DNA from: Oscillospiraceae bacterium
Lineage (GTDB): Bacteria; Bacillota; Clostridia; Oscillospirales; Oscillospiraceae
Assembly (NCBI GenBank): GCA_015068245.1
Contig: SVKU01000008.1
Location: 22,628-86,627 of the forward strand
DNA length: 64,000 nucleotides
Direction of reading: 5' to 3'
Both the position numbers and the translations under genes were made by a program. Positions 52,250 to 61,018 of this stretch are shown in pieces. The stretch's first letter is position 1. Every line of letters starts with the position of its first letter. The notes below the pieces were generated by a model. That model saw nothing but the letters and a program-made list of their open reading frames with translations. It did not search any database and was not told where the DNA came from.

Positions 52250-53608
52250 ATGTTAACCAAAAACCAACATTACACAGTTACCATAGATGGAATGACCAGC
52301 GAAGGCATGGGCGTTGCCAGAATCGATGGCCGAGCCGTGTTTGTTAAAAACGCTCTTCGTGGGGAAAAATGCGAAATACTCATACTTAAAGTGGGCAAAA
52401 ACGGCGTGTGGGCCAAGTGTCTGAACGTCATTGAGCCGGCTCCGGGACGCATTGAGCCTGACTGCCAACACTTTGGCAAATGCGGCGGCTGCGATTTCCG
52501 CCACATGAGCTATGAAACAGAGCGGGAGGAAAAGCTGCGGAGGGTAAACGACGCCTTTGAGCGCATTGGTGGTCTTGAACTGCGGGCAAAGGAAATACTT
52601 GGCGGCGAAAGCACGCAGAGTTACCGCAACAAGGCTCAGTATCCCGTGGCAGGCGATCCTCCCCAATGCGGTTTTTACAGAGCACGCACCCACGACCTTA
52701 TCCCTGCAAGACGGTGCCTGCTGCAAACAAAACTTTCCGACGACTTAGCAGCAGAAGTGATAAAATGGATGGGACAGTATAATATCCCCGCCTACGATGA
52801 ATCGGCTCACAGCGGCATGGTGCGCCACATTTATATCCGCACTGCTTTCGGCACCGGTCAGATAATGGTTTGCGTAGTTGCCGCTGCAAACAGTTTGCCC
52901 CACAGCAATGAACTGGTGGACATGCTGAAAGGCGTATGTCCGGACCTTACCACCGTGGTTCTTGCGGTGAACAAAAAGCCCGGCAACGTGATATTGGGCG
53001 ACACTTTCATTAACCTTTGCGGCCCCGGTTATATCGAGGACATTCTGATGGGGCTGCGGTTCCGACTTTCTCCCGCATCGTTCTATCAGATAAACCGAGA
53101 CCAGACCCATCGGCTTTATGCAAAGGCTATTGAATACGCCGACCTGCATGAGGGCGACACGGTGCTGGACCTTTATTGCGGCATAGGCACCATCACCCTG
53201 TCCATGGCAGCAAAAGCAGGTCAGGTCATCGGAGCCGAGATAGTTCCCTCCGCAGTTGAAAACGCAAGGCAGAACGCAGAAGCAAATGGCATCGAAAACG
53301 CCCGGTTCATTCTGGCCGATGCAGGTCAGGCTGCCAAGCAGCTGGCAGCTGAGGGTCTGCGTCCCAATGTCATCACCCTTGATCCGCCCAGAAAAGGCTT
53401 GTCTCAGGACGTCATTGACGCGGTCTCAGAGATGTCTCCCACGCGTGTGGTATACGTTTCCTGCGACCCGGCAACACTGGCTAGAGATTTGAAGCTCTTG
53501 AGTGAGAAAGGGTATGTCGCTACGGAAGCCACCGCTGTGGATATGTTCCCGAGATGCGCGCATGTTGAATCAGTTGTAAAACTGATTCACAGCGATATAA
53601 ATTCCTAA
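52250..53608 (+). CDS. rlmD: 23S rRNA (uracil-5-)-methyltransferase RlmD-type
   Basis: The enzyme methylates a uracil in rRNA or tRNA. The 452 residues begin with a TRAM-like domain (YTVTIDGMTSEGMGVARIDG), a [4Fe-4S] cluster motif (DCQHFGKCGGCDFRHMSYE), the SAM site (VLDLYCGIGTITLSMAAKA) and the catalytic Cys motif (VVYVSCDPATLARDL). The start ATG at 52250 has CAGGTG 6 bases before; a GTG at 52241 is also in frame. The exact target position cannot be read from sequence. Confidence 0.93.
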   Translation: MLTKNQHYTVTIDGMTSEGMGVARIDGRAVFVKNALRGEKCEILILKVGKNGVWAKCLNVIEPAPGRIEPDCQHFGKCGGCDFRHMSYETEREEKLRRVNDAFERIGGLELRAKEILGGESTQSYRNKAQYPVAGDPPQCGFYRARTHDLIPARRCLLQTKLSDDLAAEVIKWMGQYNIPAYDESAHSGMVRHIYIRTAFGTGQIMVCVVAAANSLPHSNELVDMLKGVCPDLTTVVLAVNKKPGNVILGDTFINLCGPGYIEDILMGLRFRLSPASFYQINRDQTHRLYAKAIEYADLHEGDTVLDLYCGIGTITLSMAAKAGQVIGAEIVPSAVENARQNAEANGIENARFILADAGQAAKQLAAEGLRPNVITLDPPRKGLSQDVIDAVSEMSPTRVVYVSCDPATLARDLKLLSEKGYVATEATAVDMFPRCAHVESVVKLIHSDINS

Positions 53609-53641
53609 CGGAATTTTCGCTGTCAGATCGGAGAAATGACT

Positions 53642-54220
53642 ATGAACACTCCAAAAAAATCTAGTCCCAGCGGGCCGGCCATATTCATGTACTGCGTTAT
53701 TGCGGTTACCGCCATAACTGCCGCTGTCTGTTTTATACTGTTCTACGGCAACCATACCGACAGCGGTTTTATCCAGTGGACAGGCATAACATCCTTTACT
53801 ATTATGTATCACCTGTGGCTCCGCATTATCATGGGCAACGTGACAAAGCTGTTCAAAATATACTACACTCAGCGATGGTTTAGGGAACTCCCGTTTGAGA
53901 AAAAGCTGTATGAGCTGCTGCGGGTCAAAAAATGGAAGGACAAGGCACTTACATATAACCCTGAGCTTTTCTCGCTGAAAGACAACTCGTTGCAGTCTAT
54001 AGCCAACACCATGTCCAAGGCCGAGACTGATCACTGGGTAAATGAGCTTATTTCCCTGTCAACCCTGTTCTTTGCCATTATCTTTGACGGCGGTTTTGTT
54101 GCGTTTCTTATTACTGCCATAGCCGCCATGCTGTTTGACGGCCAGTTTATTGCTATTCAACGGTTTAACAGGCCGAGAGTGGTAAGGCTGATAGAGCGTG
54201 AGAAGGCAGTCAGAGCATAA
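53642..54220 (+). CDS. Membrane protein resembling CrtO-type glycosyl-diaponeurosporenoate acyltransferase
   Basis: The 192-residue protein has at least three membrane segments (IFMYCVIAVTAITAAVCFIL, SGFIQWTGITSFTIMYHLWL, LSTLFFAIIFDGGFVAFLIT) and a soluble part with LPFEKKLYELLRVKKWKDKA, followed by ALTYNPELFSLKDNSLQSIA. The LYxxLRVKKWKDK segment and the final QRFNRPRVVRLIE resemble CrtO-type acyltransferases, which attach an acyl group to a glycosylated carotenoid. No carotenoid genes are nearby, so the actual substrate is uncertain. The start ATG at 53642 has CGGAG 8 bases before. Confidence 0.6.
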   Translation: MNTPKKSSPSGPAIFMYCVIAVTAITAAVCFILFYGNHTDSGFIQWTGITSFTIMYHLWLRIIMGNVTKLFKIYYTQRWFRELPFEKKLYELLRVKKWKDKALTYNPELFSLKDNSLQSIANTMSKAETDHWVNELISLSTLFFAIIFDGGFVAFLITAIAAMLFDGQFIAIQRFNRPRVVRLIEREKAVRA

Positions 54221-54270
54221 CAAGATGGGGATCCTCACGCCTGCTGACGCAGGCTCAGGATGACAGCATT
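54221..54270. repeat. Short repeat remnant
   Basis: A fragment reading GATGGGGATCCTCACGCC, then a CTGCTGACGCAGGC palindrome and CAGGATGACAGCAT resembles the GAGGAGCG/CAGGATGACA element in block 1. It lies in the gap before the next gene. Confidence 0.55.
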
Positions 54271-54288
54271 TGAGGAGGGCATTTGAAC

Positions 54289-54762
54289 ATGGGTATTTTC
54301 AGCCGTTTATTCAAAAAATCTTCACCCGCTCCGGCAGCGGAAACCCCTTCCCTGCCTGTTCCCGAAAGGTACCCTTTCACACGATGGTACACCTACGGCA
54401 ACCATATGTACCGCACTGCAACAGAGCGGGCTGACGTGGAGTTCGTCAACGAAGCCACCGGCAAACGGGTTCTGCTGGTGGATAATGACGGTTACATTCA
54501 GAACTTCCCCGGCATAGTCAAGGGTGACTGGACAAAGCTGCTGACCACTCAAAAAAATCTCAAACCACAGATACGGTTCCGCTCGGAGTTTTCCAAAATC
54601 AGTGACGACAGATATATGATGCTCTGGCAGGTTCAGCCCGACGGCCGTTACTGGGCAGACGACGACGGATTCGGCATGGAAAACGACGTGGAAATACACC
54701 TGTATGCCTACATAGATAAGGACGGAAACTTTGAAGCTCCGTTCAGAATATACGAATGGTGA
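54289..54762 (+). CDS. Hypothetical soluble protein, 157 residues
   Basis: The family is not recognised. There is no signal peptide or membrane helix. The N-terminus is basic (MGIFSRLFKKSSPAPAAETP), then a beta-rich, aromatic-rich domain (YPFTRWYTYGNHMYRTATER, then VQPDGRYWADDDGFGMENDV and IHLYAYIDKDGNFEAPF). The ATG at 54289 has GGAGG 10 bases upstream; an in-frame TTG at 54283 is an alternative start. It lies between an acyltransferase-like gene and a MATE exporter. Confidence 0.7.
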   Translation: MGIFSRLFKKSSPAPAAETPSLPVPERYPFTRWYTYGNHMYRTATERADVEFVNEATGKRVLLVDNDGYIQNFPGIVKGDWTKLLTTQKNLKPQIRFRSEFSKISDDRYMMLWQVQPDGRYWADDDGFGMENDVEIHLYAYIDKDGNFEAPFRIYEW

Positions 54763-54854
54763 AGTGCGCATATTTTGATTGACCGTGTTTCATATCCATG
54801 TTAGAATCATTCGGTATTGTTATATTTTGATTAAGGATTTGAAAGGCAGATAAT

Positions 54855-56231
54855 ATGATCTCACAAACCGCAAAAGCCCCTTTCTTTTCACGGGACAGGC
54901 GGCTGTACCGTACTTTTTTTCCCCTGCTTTTGGTAATATCCCTGCAGCAGCTGGCTGCGCTGACCGTCAATCTGGCAGACAACATCATGCTTGGACGATA
55001 CACCGAGCTTGCGCTGTCCGGCGCAACGCTTGTCAACCAGATACAGTTCGTGCTTCAGTCCGTGGTACACGGCATAGGCATGGGCGTTTCCGTCCTTGGC
55101 AGCCAATACTGGGGCAAGCGTGATATAGATCCCATACGCCGAATAACTTCCATCGGCGTTAAGTTTGCTTTCCTCATCGGTCTTATCTTCCTGTTGGCAA
55201 CAAAGTTGTTCCCCGAAACCGTTGTGGGCCTTTTCACCCACGACAAAGCAGTTATTGCCGAGGCAGTTAAGTATCTGGACATCATGTGCTGGACCTACAT
55301 CATTTTTGCCGTTGCCAACACTTTAATGTATTCCCTGCAAAGTGTTGAGACTGCGTTTATTGGCACCATAATGTCCATATCCACCATTATCATCAACGTC
55401 TGTCTTAACTACTGCCTCATTTACGGCAACTTCGGTTTTCCCGAACTGGGCATCAAGGGTGCTGCAATCGCCACCCTTACCAGCCGTACTGTTGAGCTTA
55501 TAATAATCCTTGTCTACATACTGTTTATCGACAAAAAGCTGAAGCTGAAAGTCAGGCATATTGTGGGTGTGGATCTGGGATATTTGAAAGACTTCGTTTC
55601 CGCAGCCATGCCCGTTATGATTTCCGGTGCACTGTGGGGCGTAGCTCAGGGTGCTCAGACGGCCGTTCTGGGTCACCTTACTGCCACCGTTATAGCCGCC
55701 AACAGCATCGCTTCGGTAATTTTCCAGATTTTCGTTGTGGTGGGTATGTCCTGCGCCAGTGCATCATCTGTCACCATAGGCAAAACCGTCGGCGAAGGCA
55801 GAATGGACGATGTTCGCTCATATTCCCGGACGCTGCAGGTCATCTTCCTGTGTATCGGCATCGTTTCCGGCGCAGCCATGTTCCTTTGCCGTGGAAAAAT
55901 TGTTTCTTTCTACTCCGTGTCGGAAGAAGCCAAAGTCCTTGCCATGGACTTCCTTGCCATATTAAGCATCACTTCAATGGGTTCCTGTTACGAGTACCCG
56001 GTGGAAGGCGGCATTATCGCCGGCGGCGGTGATCCCAAGTATCAGGCGATAATTGACAACCTGTTTATGTGGCTGTTTACAATTCCTCTGGCTGCAGCTG
56101 CTGCATTTATATTTGACGCTTCCCCCATAATCGTTTTCTGGTGTCTGAAGCTGGATCAGCTTATAAAGTGCGTGCCGAACTTCATCGTATGCAACCGCTA
56201 CAAATGGCTGAAGAACCTTACCCGAGAGTAA
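54855..56231 (+). CDS. MATE-family efflux transporter
   Basis: The 458-residue protein has 12 predicted membrane helices: FPLLLVISLQQLAALTVNLA, NIMLGRYTELALSGATLVNQI, TSIGVKFAFLIGLIFLLATK, and so on, ending in a second bundle (FIFDASPIIVFWCLKLDQLI). The duplicated MATE repeat is seen, with GVLGSQYWGKRDIDPIRRI (first half) and VGEGRMDDVRSYSRTLQVI (second half). These antiporters export drugs or metabolites using a sodium or proton gradient; the substrate cannot be predicted. The ribosome site is AAAGGCAG. Confidence 0.9.
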   Translation: MISQTAKAPFFSRDRRLYRTFFPLLLVISLQQLAALTVNLADNIMLGRYTELALSGATLVNQIQFVLQSVVHGIGMGVSVLGSQYWGKRDIDPIRRITSIGVKFAFLIGLIFLLATKLFPETVVGLFTHDKAVIAEAVKYLDIMCWTYIIFAVANTLMYSLQSVETAFIGTIMSISTIIINVCLNYCLIYGNFGFPELGIKGAAIATLTSRTVELIIILVYILFIDKKLKLKVRHIVGVDLGYLKDFVSAAMPVMISGALWGVAQGAQTAVLGHLTATVIAANSIASVIFQIFVVVGMSCASASSVTIGKTVGEGRMDDVRSYSRTLQVIFLCIGIVSGAAMFLCRGKIVSFYSVSEEAKVLAMDFLAILSITSMGSCYEYPVEGGIIAGGGDPKYQAIIDNLFMWLFTIPLAAAAAFIFDASPIIVFWCLKLDQLIKCVPNFIVCNRYKWLKNLTRE

Positions 56232-56258
56232 AGTTTTAGTTTAATAGATAATATTTAA

Positions 56259-56331
56259 GGAACGGTCAAGACCGTTCCCTACAATGTGGTTTGTTACATT
56301 CTGCATCGTAGGGAACGGTCTTGACCGTTCC
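56259..56331. repeat. Repeat block 5: minimal two-palindrome unit
   Basis: GGAACGGTCAAGACCGTTCC (56259-56278) and its covarying mate GGAACGGTCTTGACCGTTCC (56312-56331) are separated by a 33-bp linker (ctacaatgtggtttgttaca onward) that ends in the GTAGG boundary. This is the simplest copy of the palindrome family, between convergent MATE and CoA-transferase genes. Confidence 0.85.
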
Positions 56332-56355
56332 GCCATCATTTTTTGACAGCGTTGG

Positions 56356-57867
56356 TTATACGCAGACCTTGACCTCAAAGGGAAGCCGGTCAAGGACATC
56401 TTTTTTCATATCAACACCGGGTGTGACCTCGATAAGTTCCAGCCCATCTTCGCCAAGGCGGAACACGCAGCGCTCGGTAACATAGAGTATCTCCTGCCCG
56501 TTGGCGTGGGCGTTGGCTGCGGAAAAGCTGACAGCACTTACCTTATCAACAAACTTCTGATACTTACCCTCCTGCACCACGGTAACACGGCCGTTTTCTT
56601 CTTTCACCTGCAATCCGCCTGCCGAGAATGTGCAGCAGAACACCACCTTTTTGGAACTCTGGGTGATGTTGGAGAATCCTCCGATACCGGCCAGCTTGTT
56701 GGGGCTGTAATGACCGTTTACGTTGCCTTCCTTATCCACCTCCAGGGCGCCGATGAAGCATATATCAAGTCCGCCGCCATCGTAGAAGTCGAACATCTGG
56801 GCAGTGCTGATAATGCTGTGAGCGCCGACAGTGGAGCCGAAAGCCTTGCCGGATGCAGGCATTCCGCCCACACCGCCGGATTCGACAGTCATAGTAAGCT
56901 GGGTTATCAGACCTGTCCTTGCGGCTTCCTGAGATACTCCTTCGGGAATGCCTATACCTACGTTTACTATCTGGCCGGGCTTCATTTCACGCTCACCACG
57001 GCGGGCGATAAGGCTTCTTGCGGTGTCGCTGTCGCCGCTGAGGCGTCTGCTGAGCCAGTCAACAATTTTTTCCGGTTCCACAAATTCATCGCCGGAGAAA
57101 GTGGGATCGTATTCATCAACACCGTAAACCTGATCCTGCTCGGGGCACAGGCAGATATAGTCAACCAGGGCTCCGGGGATAATTACATTCCACGGACGGT
57201 GCTTTTCGCCCGACAGCTTGGACACCTGAACGATCACCTTGCCGCCGTTGGCTCTTGCTGCCTGCGCCATGGCAAGGGCATCAAGAGTGGTGGGTTCCTT
57301 TTCAAATGTGATATTGCCGTAAATATCCGCACTGGAGCCTTTGATCAGCACTACGTCAAGCTTTGGCGTTTTGTAGCACAAAAAGCGTTCGCCATCTATT
57401 TCAAGGTCCGAAACCCAGTCATCTTTGGAAATGTCATTAAGCTTGCTGCCGCCGATCCTGGGATCAACAAAAAGGTTGCAGCCGATTTTTGTAATATAAT
57501 AAGGCTGACCTGCTGCCGCGGCACGAACCATGTGGCTCATAACGCCAAGGGGCAGGTTATATCCCTCTACCTCGTTGTTCAGTATCATCTGAGCAGTGTC
57601 GGGCATGGTGGCAAAATGGCTGAGGACCAGCTTTTTGACCGCACCTGCTCTGATGGGAGCTTCGCAGCGTGAGTTGGACGTCCAGCCGCCGAAACCGGTG
57701 GAACAGTAAATGGTAAGGTCACCGGGTTCGCCGGTCTGTTCATAACGCTTACCCAATTCGGCTACAAGGTCAACAGGATTGACCAGCCCCAGAAATGCAT
57801 TTATACCCACGGTATCTCCGGCTTTAACAACGGAAAGAGCTTCCTGCGGTGTGACATATTTTGGCAT
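56356..57867 (-). CDS. Acyl-CoA:acetate/3-ketoacid family I CoA-transferase
   Basis: The enzyme moves CoA between short acids, often acetate and butyrate, propionate or acetoacetate. The 503 residues have an N-terminal region (EALSVVKAGDTVGINAFLGLV), GAVKKLVLSHFATMPDTAQM and the catalytic-Glu sequence LTMTVESGGVGGMPASGKAF, followed by GGFSNITQSSKKVVFCCTFS. It resembles YdiF-like fused alpha/beta family I enzymes. The ribosome site GGGAGATGA is upstream of the ATG. An extended -10 (TGTTATAAT) sits about 34 bases before the start. Confidence 0.9.
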   Translation of the reverse strand: MPKYVTPQEALSVVKAGDTVGINAFLGLVNPVDLVAELGKRYEQTGEPGDLTIYCSTGFGGWTSNSRCEAPIRAGAVKKLVLSHFATMPDTAQMILNNEVEGYNLPLGVMSHMVRAAAAGQPYYITKIGCNLFVDPRIGGSKLNDISKDDWVSDLEIDGERFLCYKTPKLDVVLIKGSSADIYGNITFEKEPTTLDALAMAQAARANGGKVIVQVSKLSGEKHRPWNVIIPGALVDYICLCPEQDQVYGVDEYDPTFSGDEFVEPEKIVDWLSRRLSGDSDTARSLIARRGEREMKPGQIVNVGIGIPEGVSQEAARTGLITQLTMTVESGGVGGMPASGKAFGSTVGAHSIISTAQMFDFYDGGGLDICFIGALEVDKEGNVNGHYSPNKLAGIGGFSNITQSSKKVVFCCTFSAGGLQVKEENGRVTVVQEGKYQKFVDKVSAVSFSAANAHANGQEILYVTERCVFRLGEDGLELIEVTPGVDMKKDVLDRLPFEVKVCV

Positions 57868-58008
57868 TTTCTGTCATCTCCCAATAAACATTTGATATGG
57901 GAATTATAACACGCAGAAGCATTTTTGCATAGAAAAAAGTTCCAACACTATGGCATTCCCGCAAATATTATGATATGATAATATCATCAAGCGTCAAGGA
58001 GGTTCACT

Positions 58009-59358
58009 ATGGCAAAATTTGAACGGGATTTGTCTGTTGGCAGCGTGCCGAAGCTGCTTATCAGTTTTGCGCTTCCGCTTATTGTCAGCACGCTGATACA
58101 AAACCTGTACAGCGCAATCGACCTTGTTATTGTTGGTCAGTTTGCGGGTACGTTCAGTCTGTCCGGCGTGAATAACGCCACCAATATAGTGAATCTCGCC
58201 ACCAACTGCGCCGTTGGCTTCTGTGCAGGCGCAACGGTGCTTATAGGGCGAAATCTTGGTGCAGGCAACCGTGAGGAAATCAAAAAGACCATCGGTACGC
58301 TTATTACCTTCCTGTTTATCGTGGCCGTAGTGTTCACCGCTGTTGTGCAGTTCTTTATGGACGGCATTTTTGCCATCATCAACACACCTGCCGAAGCTTT
58401 GCCCGAAGCAAAAAACTATCTGCGCATCAGTGCAGGCGGTTTTGTTTTCATATTTGGTTACAACATTTTCAGCGCTGTGTTCCGCGGTATGGGCGACAGC
58501 CGTCACCCTTTTATATTCATCGTCATCGCCAGCGTTACCAACATCGTTCTTGACCTTGTTGCTGTGGCGTGGCTCCATATGGGCGCAGCAGGTGCCGCAG
58601 CCGCCACCATAGCGTCTCAGGCACTTAGCGTTGTGCTGTGCATAGTTTATCTTAAACGCTCCGATTTCCTTTTTGACTTCAAGCTGAAATCCTTCAGGAT
58701 TTACAGCGATACTCTGAAAAATCTTCTTAAAGTCAGCATCCCCACCACCATCCAGAACATAATAACCACCCTGTCTTTTACTGTTATTCTGTTCGTTGCA
58801 AACCAGCTGGGCGTTATGGGTTCCGCTGCTTCTGCCATCGGCGGACGCATAACCAGCTTTGCAATACTGCCGGTCATCTCTCTGGGCAACGCCATAACAG
58901 CCATGTGCGCCCAGAATTTCGGTGCAGGCAAGTCAGACAGGGCTGTCAGAACCATGTGGGTCGGTCTCGGCATGGGACTTGCCATCAATATTGTGCTGTT
59001 CTCGGCGGTTCAGCTGTTTTCTGCTCAGCTCTCTTCCATCTTCACTTCCGACCAGGAGCTTATTGCATCGTCTGTCATGTATCTGCGCACTTTCTGTTTC
59101 GACTATCTGGCAGTTGCGGTGTTCAACGCCTTTATCAACTTTGCCCTCGGTACCGGAAAAACCCTGTTCCCCTCCATGGTCAGCCTGTGTTCGTCGGTAC
59201 TCATCCGTGTTCCCGCCAGCTATTTCTTTGCCATCACGCTGGACTGGGGCCTTTACGGTCTCGGTCTGGCCGCGCCCATCGCGTCCGCCGTGTCCACCCT
59301 TGTAATGATAGGTTACTTCGTCAGCGGTTACTGGAAAAAGCAGGTGGCAGTGAAATAG
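58009..59358 (+). CDS. MATE-family efflux transporter (second)
   Basis: The 449-residue protein has 12 helices, with LLISFALPLIVSTLIQNLYS near the N-terminus and GFCAGATVLIGRNLGAGNRE and ITAMCAQNFGAGKSDRAVRT, the two paired loops characteristic of the DinF-type MATE branch. It is less similar to the first MATE gene than either is to its family. The ribosome site AAGGAGG is 7 bases before the ATG. The exported substrate is unknown. Confidence 0.9.
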   Translation: MAKFERDLSVGSVPKLLISFALPLIVSTLIQNLYSAIDLVIVGQFAGTFSLSGVNNATNIVNLATNCAVGFCAGATVLIGRNLGAGNREEIKKTIGTLITFLFIVAVVFTAVVQFFMDGIFAIINTPAEALPEAKNYLRISAGGFVFIFGYNIFSAVFRGMGDSRHPFIFIVIASVTNIVLDLVAVAWLHMGAAGAAAATIASQALSVVLCIVYLKRSDFLFDFKLKSFRIYSDTLKNLLKVSIPTTIQNIITTLSFTVILFVANQLGVMGSAASAIGGRITSFAILPVISLGNAITAMCAQNFGAGKSDRAVRTMWVGLGMGLAINIVLFSAVQLFSAQLSSIFTSDQELIASSVMYLRTFCFDYLAVAVFNAFINFALGTGKTLFPSMVSLCSSVLIRVPASYFFAITLDWGLYGLGLAAPIASAVSTLVMIGYFVSGYWKKQVAVK

Positions 59359-59365
59359 GCTGTCG

Positions 59366-59440
59366 CTCCCCTGTCATTTCGAGTGAGATCGTTCAGTCAA
59401 TCTGACCGCATCGGCGAGAAATCTCGAAAACATTTTCAAA
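59366..59440. repeat. Repeat remnant after the second MATE gene
   Basis: The sequence TGTCATTTCGAGTGAGATCG, a CAGTCAATCTGACC part, and a GAGAAATCTCGAAA segment form a short imperfect palindromic unit, related to the TGTCATTTCG unit at about 31100. Confidence 0.55.
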
Positions 59441-59485
59441 ACACTGACTGCCGCACCAACGCGCTTTGAAAGGAGCTGTTATATT

Positions 59486-59602
59486 ATGATACATCCCCAT
59501 ACAGAAACCGGTCAAACAGTTCTTCTGATAGCCATCGTTGTTGTAGGCCTGTTCGTTTGCATTTTTAACGCTTACAAAATGGGTTGGTTCAGGAGAAAAT
59601 GA
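59486..59602 (+). CDS. 38-residue single-helix membrane protein
   Basis: The ATG at 59486 has a good ribosome site (AAAGGAGC, 10 bases ahead) and the frame reaches a TGA at 59600-59602, giving 38 residues. Residues about 8-29 form one hydrophobic segment (TGQTVLLIAIVVVGLFVCIF) followed by a short basic tail (NAYKMGWFRRK). It lies between a MATE exporter gene and the beta-helix gene and is followed by a strong terminator. It could be a stand-alone membrane peptide or a small transporter regulator. No family is recognised. Confidence 0.75.
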   Translation: MIHPHTETGQTVLLIAIVVVGLFVCIFNAYKMGWFRRK

Positions 59603-59614
59603 TACAATAATATC

Positions 59615-59652
59615 AAAAAATTGCTGTAAGCTTTCGCTTACAGCAATTTTTT
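59615..59652. terminator. Bidirectional terminator next to the small membrane protein
   Basis: A 17-bp stem from 59615 (aaaaaattgctgtaagc) to 59631 pairs with 59636-59652 across a TTTC loop, with a run of A on one side and T on the other. It serves the small gene and the convergent beta-helix gene. Confidence 0.9.
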
Positions 59653-59653
59653 A

Positions 59654-60952
59654 TTACATGGGCATGGGAGGCATGCCGCCGGGTGCACCGCCTTCGGGCA
59701 TGGGCATTCCGGGAGGAGGTCCCATGGGCTTTACTTCAAAGTCATCGCATACGGATTCGTCCAGAACGAAGGTTACGTTTGCAACCTCGGGCAGTACGCA
59801 GCCTTCAGCCAGCTTGCCGTAGGTAACTACAACAGGAGCATCGGCAGAGAGCTTTGCACCTTCAGCGATAGACAGAACAGCAGCCTTGCTGTCGCCGCCG
59901 ATCTTCCAGGAGGAAGCTGCGTCAACAGAAATAACGGTTGCGTTTGCAGGACCTTCAAGAGAAGCAGCCTGGAGATTCAGCTCAGTATAGCTCTTGTCCT
60001 GACGGTCAACAACGCCCACCAGAGCCATGTTCTTGATATTGGCGATCAGCTTGCCGCCCCAGGTGCAGTCCATGACCTTGCCGCCGATGCCGCCGATCTC
60101 AACGCCGTCAAGATCCATGATGGCACGGCCTTCTTCGCTCATAAGCAGAGCGCCGTCGGTGGAGGTCAGCTTGCCGCCGTACATATGCAGATAGGAATAT
60201 CCATCGCCCATACCGTTGTGGCTGTTCAGACCAACTGTACCGGTAACTTCACAGTTGTAAAGGTAGGTATGGCCAAGAGTATGGGCTATCATAACAGCCT
60301 CGCAGCCCTTGGAAACGAACTTGGAATCGTAGGCGGAGATGATGGATTTACCGGCGGTGTAGATACCGGGAGAACCACGGAACTCGGTGGTAGCTTCAAT
60401 ATTGCGAACGGTGATGTAACCGCCCTGGAAGTCGGTTGCCAGTGCGCCGGAGTTGCCGCCTGCGGTGTGGATAACGGTGCCGTCGCAGTAGATGTGACCG
60501 CCGTAGGAGCAGTCAACACCATGGCCAAGTCGGCAGTTGGTGTCGATAGATCCGCCTTTGATGATAACAGCGCCGTGGAAGATGGCGTATGCGCCGTTGG
60601 CGTTGGAGCCTTCGTGGCAGACGATTTTGGGATTGATAAGGGTTACATGACTGGTCTTGCAGTTTGCCAGAACAGCAGCGGCAAAGCCGTACTTGCTGGC
60701 CAGCTCGTTGCGCAGATCTTCGTCGGTCAGTGCGCTGTAGCCATGAATTTCGGGGTTTTCGAGATACAGAGTGCCGCCGTCCTTGGCGTAAATTGCGGAA
60801 GAACCGGCAACAGCGGTGGAAGCAAAAATGCTCTTGTCCTCTCTGCGGTCGATGATCTCATCGCCGGCTGCAACGTATGCGGAGCAATCCGTCATGCGCT
60901 GTTCTACTTCCGGTTCGGGAGCGGTGGGGTCGGGCTTGTTGAAAATATCCAT
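59654..60952 (-). CDS. Right-handed beta-helix protein with Met/Pro-rich tail
   Basis: The 432-residue protein starts with a polar, proline-rich stretch without a signal peptide (MDIFNKPDPTAPEPEVEQ). Residues about 50-390 read as repeated short beta strands and turns (GGTLYLENPEIHGYSALTDE, GGHIYCDGTVIHTAGGNSGA, GGKLTSTDGALLMSEEGRAI), which fits a parallel beta-helix. The C-terminal 25 residues are Met/Gly/Pro-rich (MGPPPGMPMPEGGAPGGMPP). The start ATG at 60952 has AAGGAAG 8 bases before. The role is unknown; beta-helix proteins are often carbohydrate-active or adhesins, but these are usually secreted. Confidence 0.8.
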   Translation of the reverse strand: MDIFNKPDPTAPEPEVEQRMTDCSAYVAAGDEIIDRREDKSIFASTAVAGSSAIYAKDGGTLYLENPEIHGYSALTDEDLRNELASKYGFAAAVLANCKTSHVTLINPKIVCHEGSNANGAYAIFHGAVIIKGGSIDTNCRLGHGVDCSYGGHIYCDGTVIHTAGGNSGALATDFQGGYITVRNIEATTEFRGSPGIYTAGKSIISAYDSKFVSKGCEAVMIAHTLGHTYLYNCEVTGTVGLNSHNGMGDGYSYLHMYGGKLTSTDGALLMSEEGRAIMDLDGVEIGGIGGKVMDCTWGGKLIANIKNMALVGVVDRQDKSYTELNLQAASLEGPANATVISVDAASSWKIGGDSKAAVLSIAEGAKLSADAPVVVTYGKLAEGCVLPEVANVTFVLDESVCDDFEVKPMGPPPGMPMPEGGAPGGMPPMPM

Positions 60953-61018
60953 TTTGTTTACTTCCTTTCTTTTCAATATAGGGTTATTTTATCACAATCA
61001 TTTTGCCTTCGCAATAAC

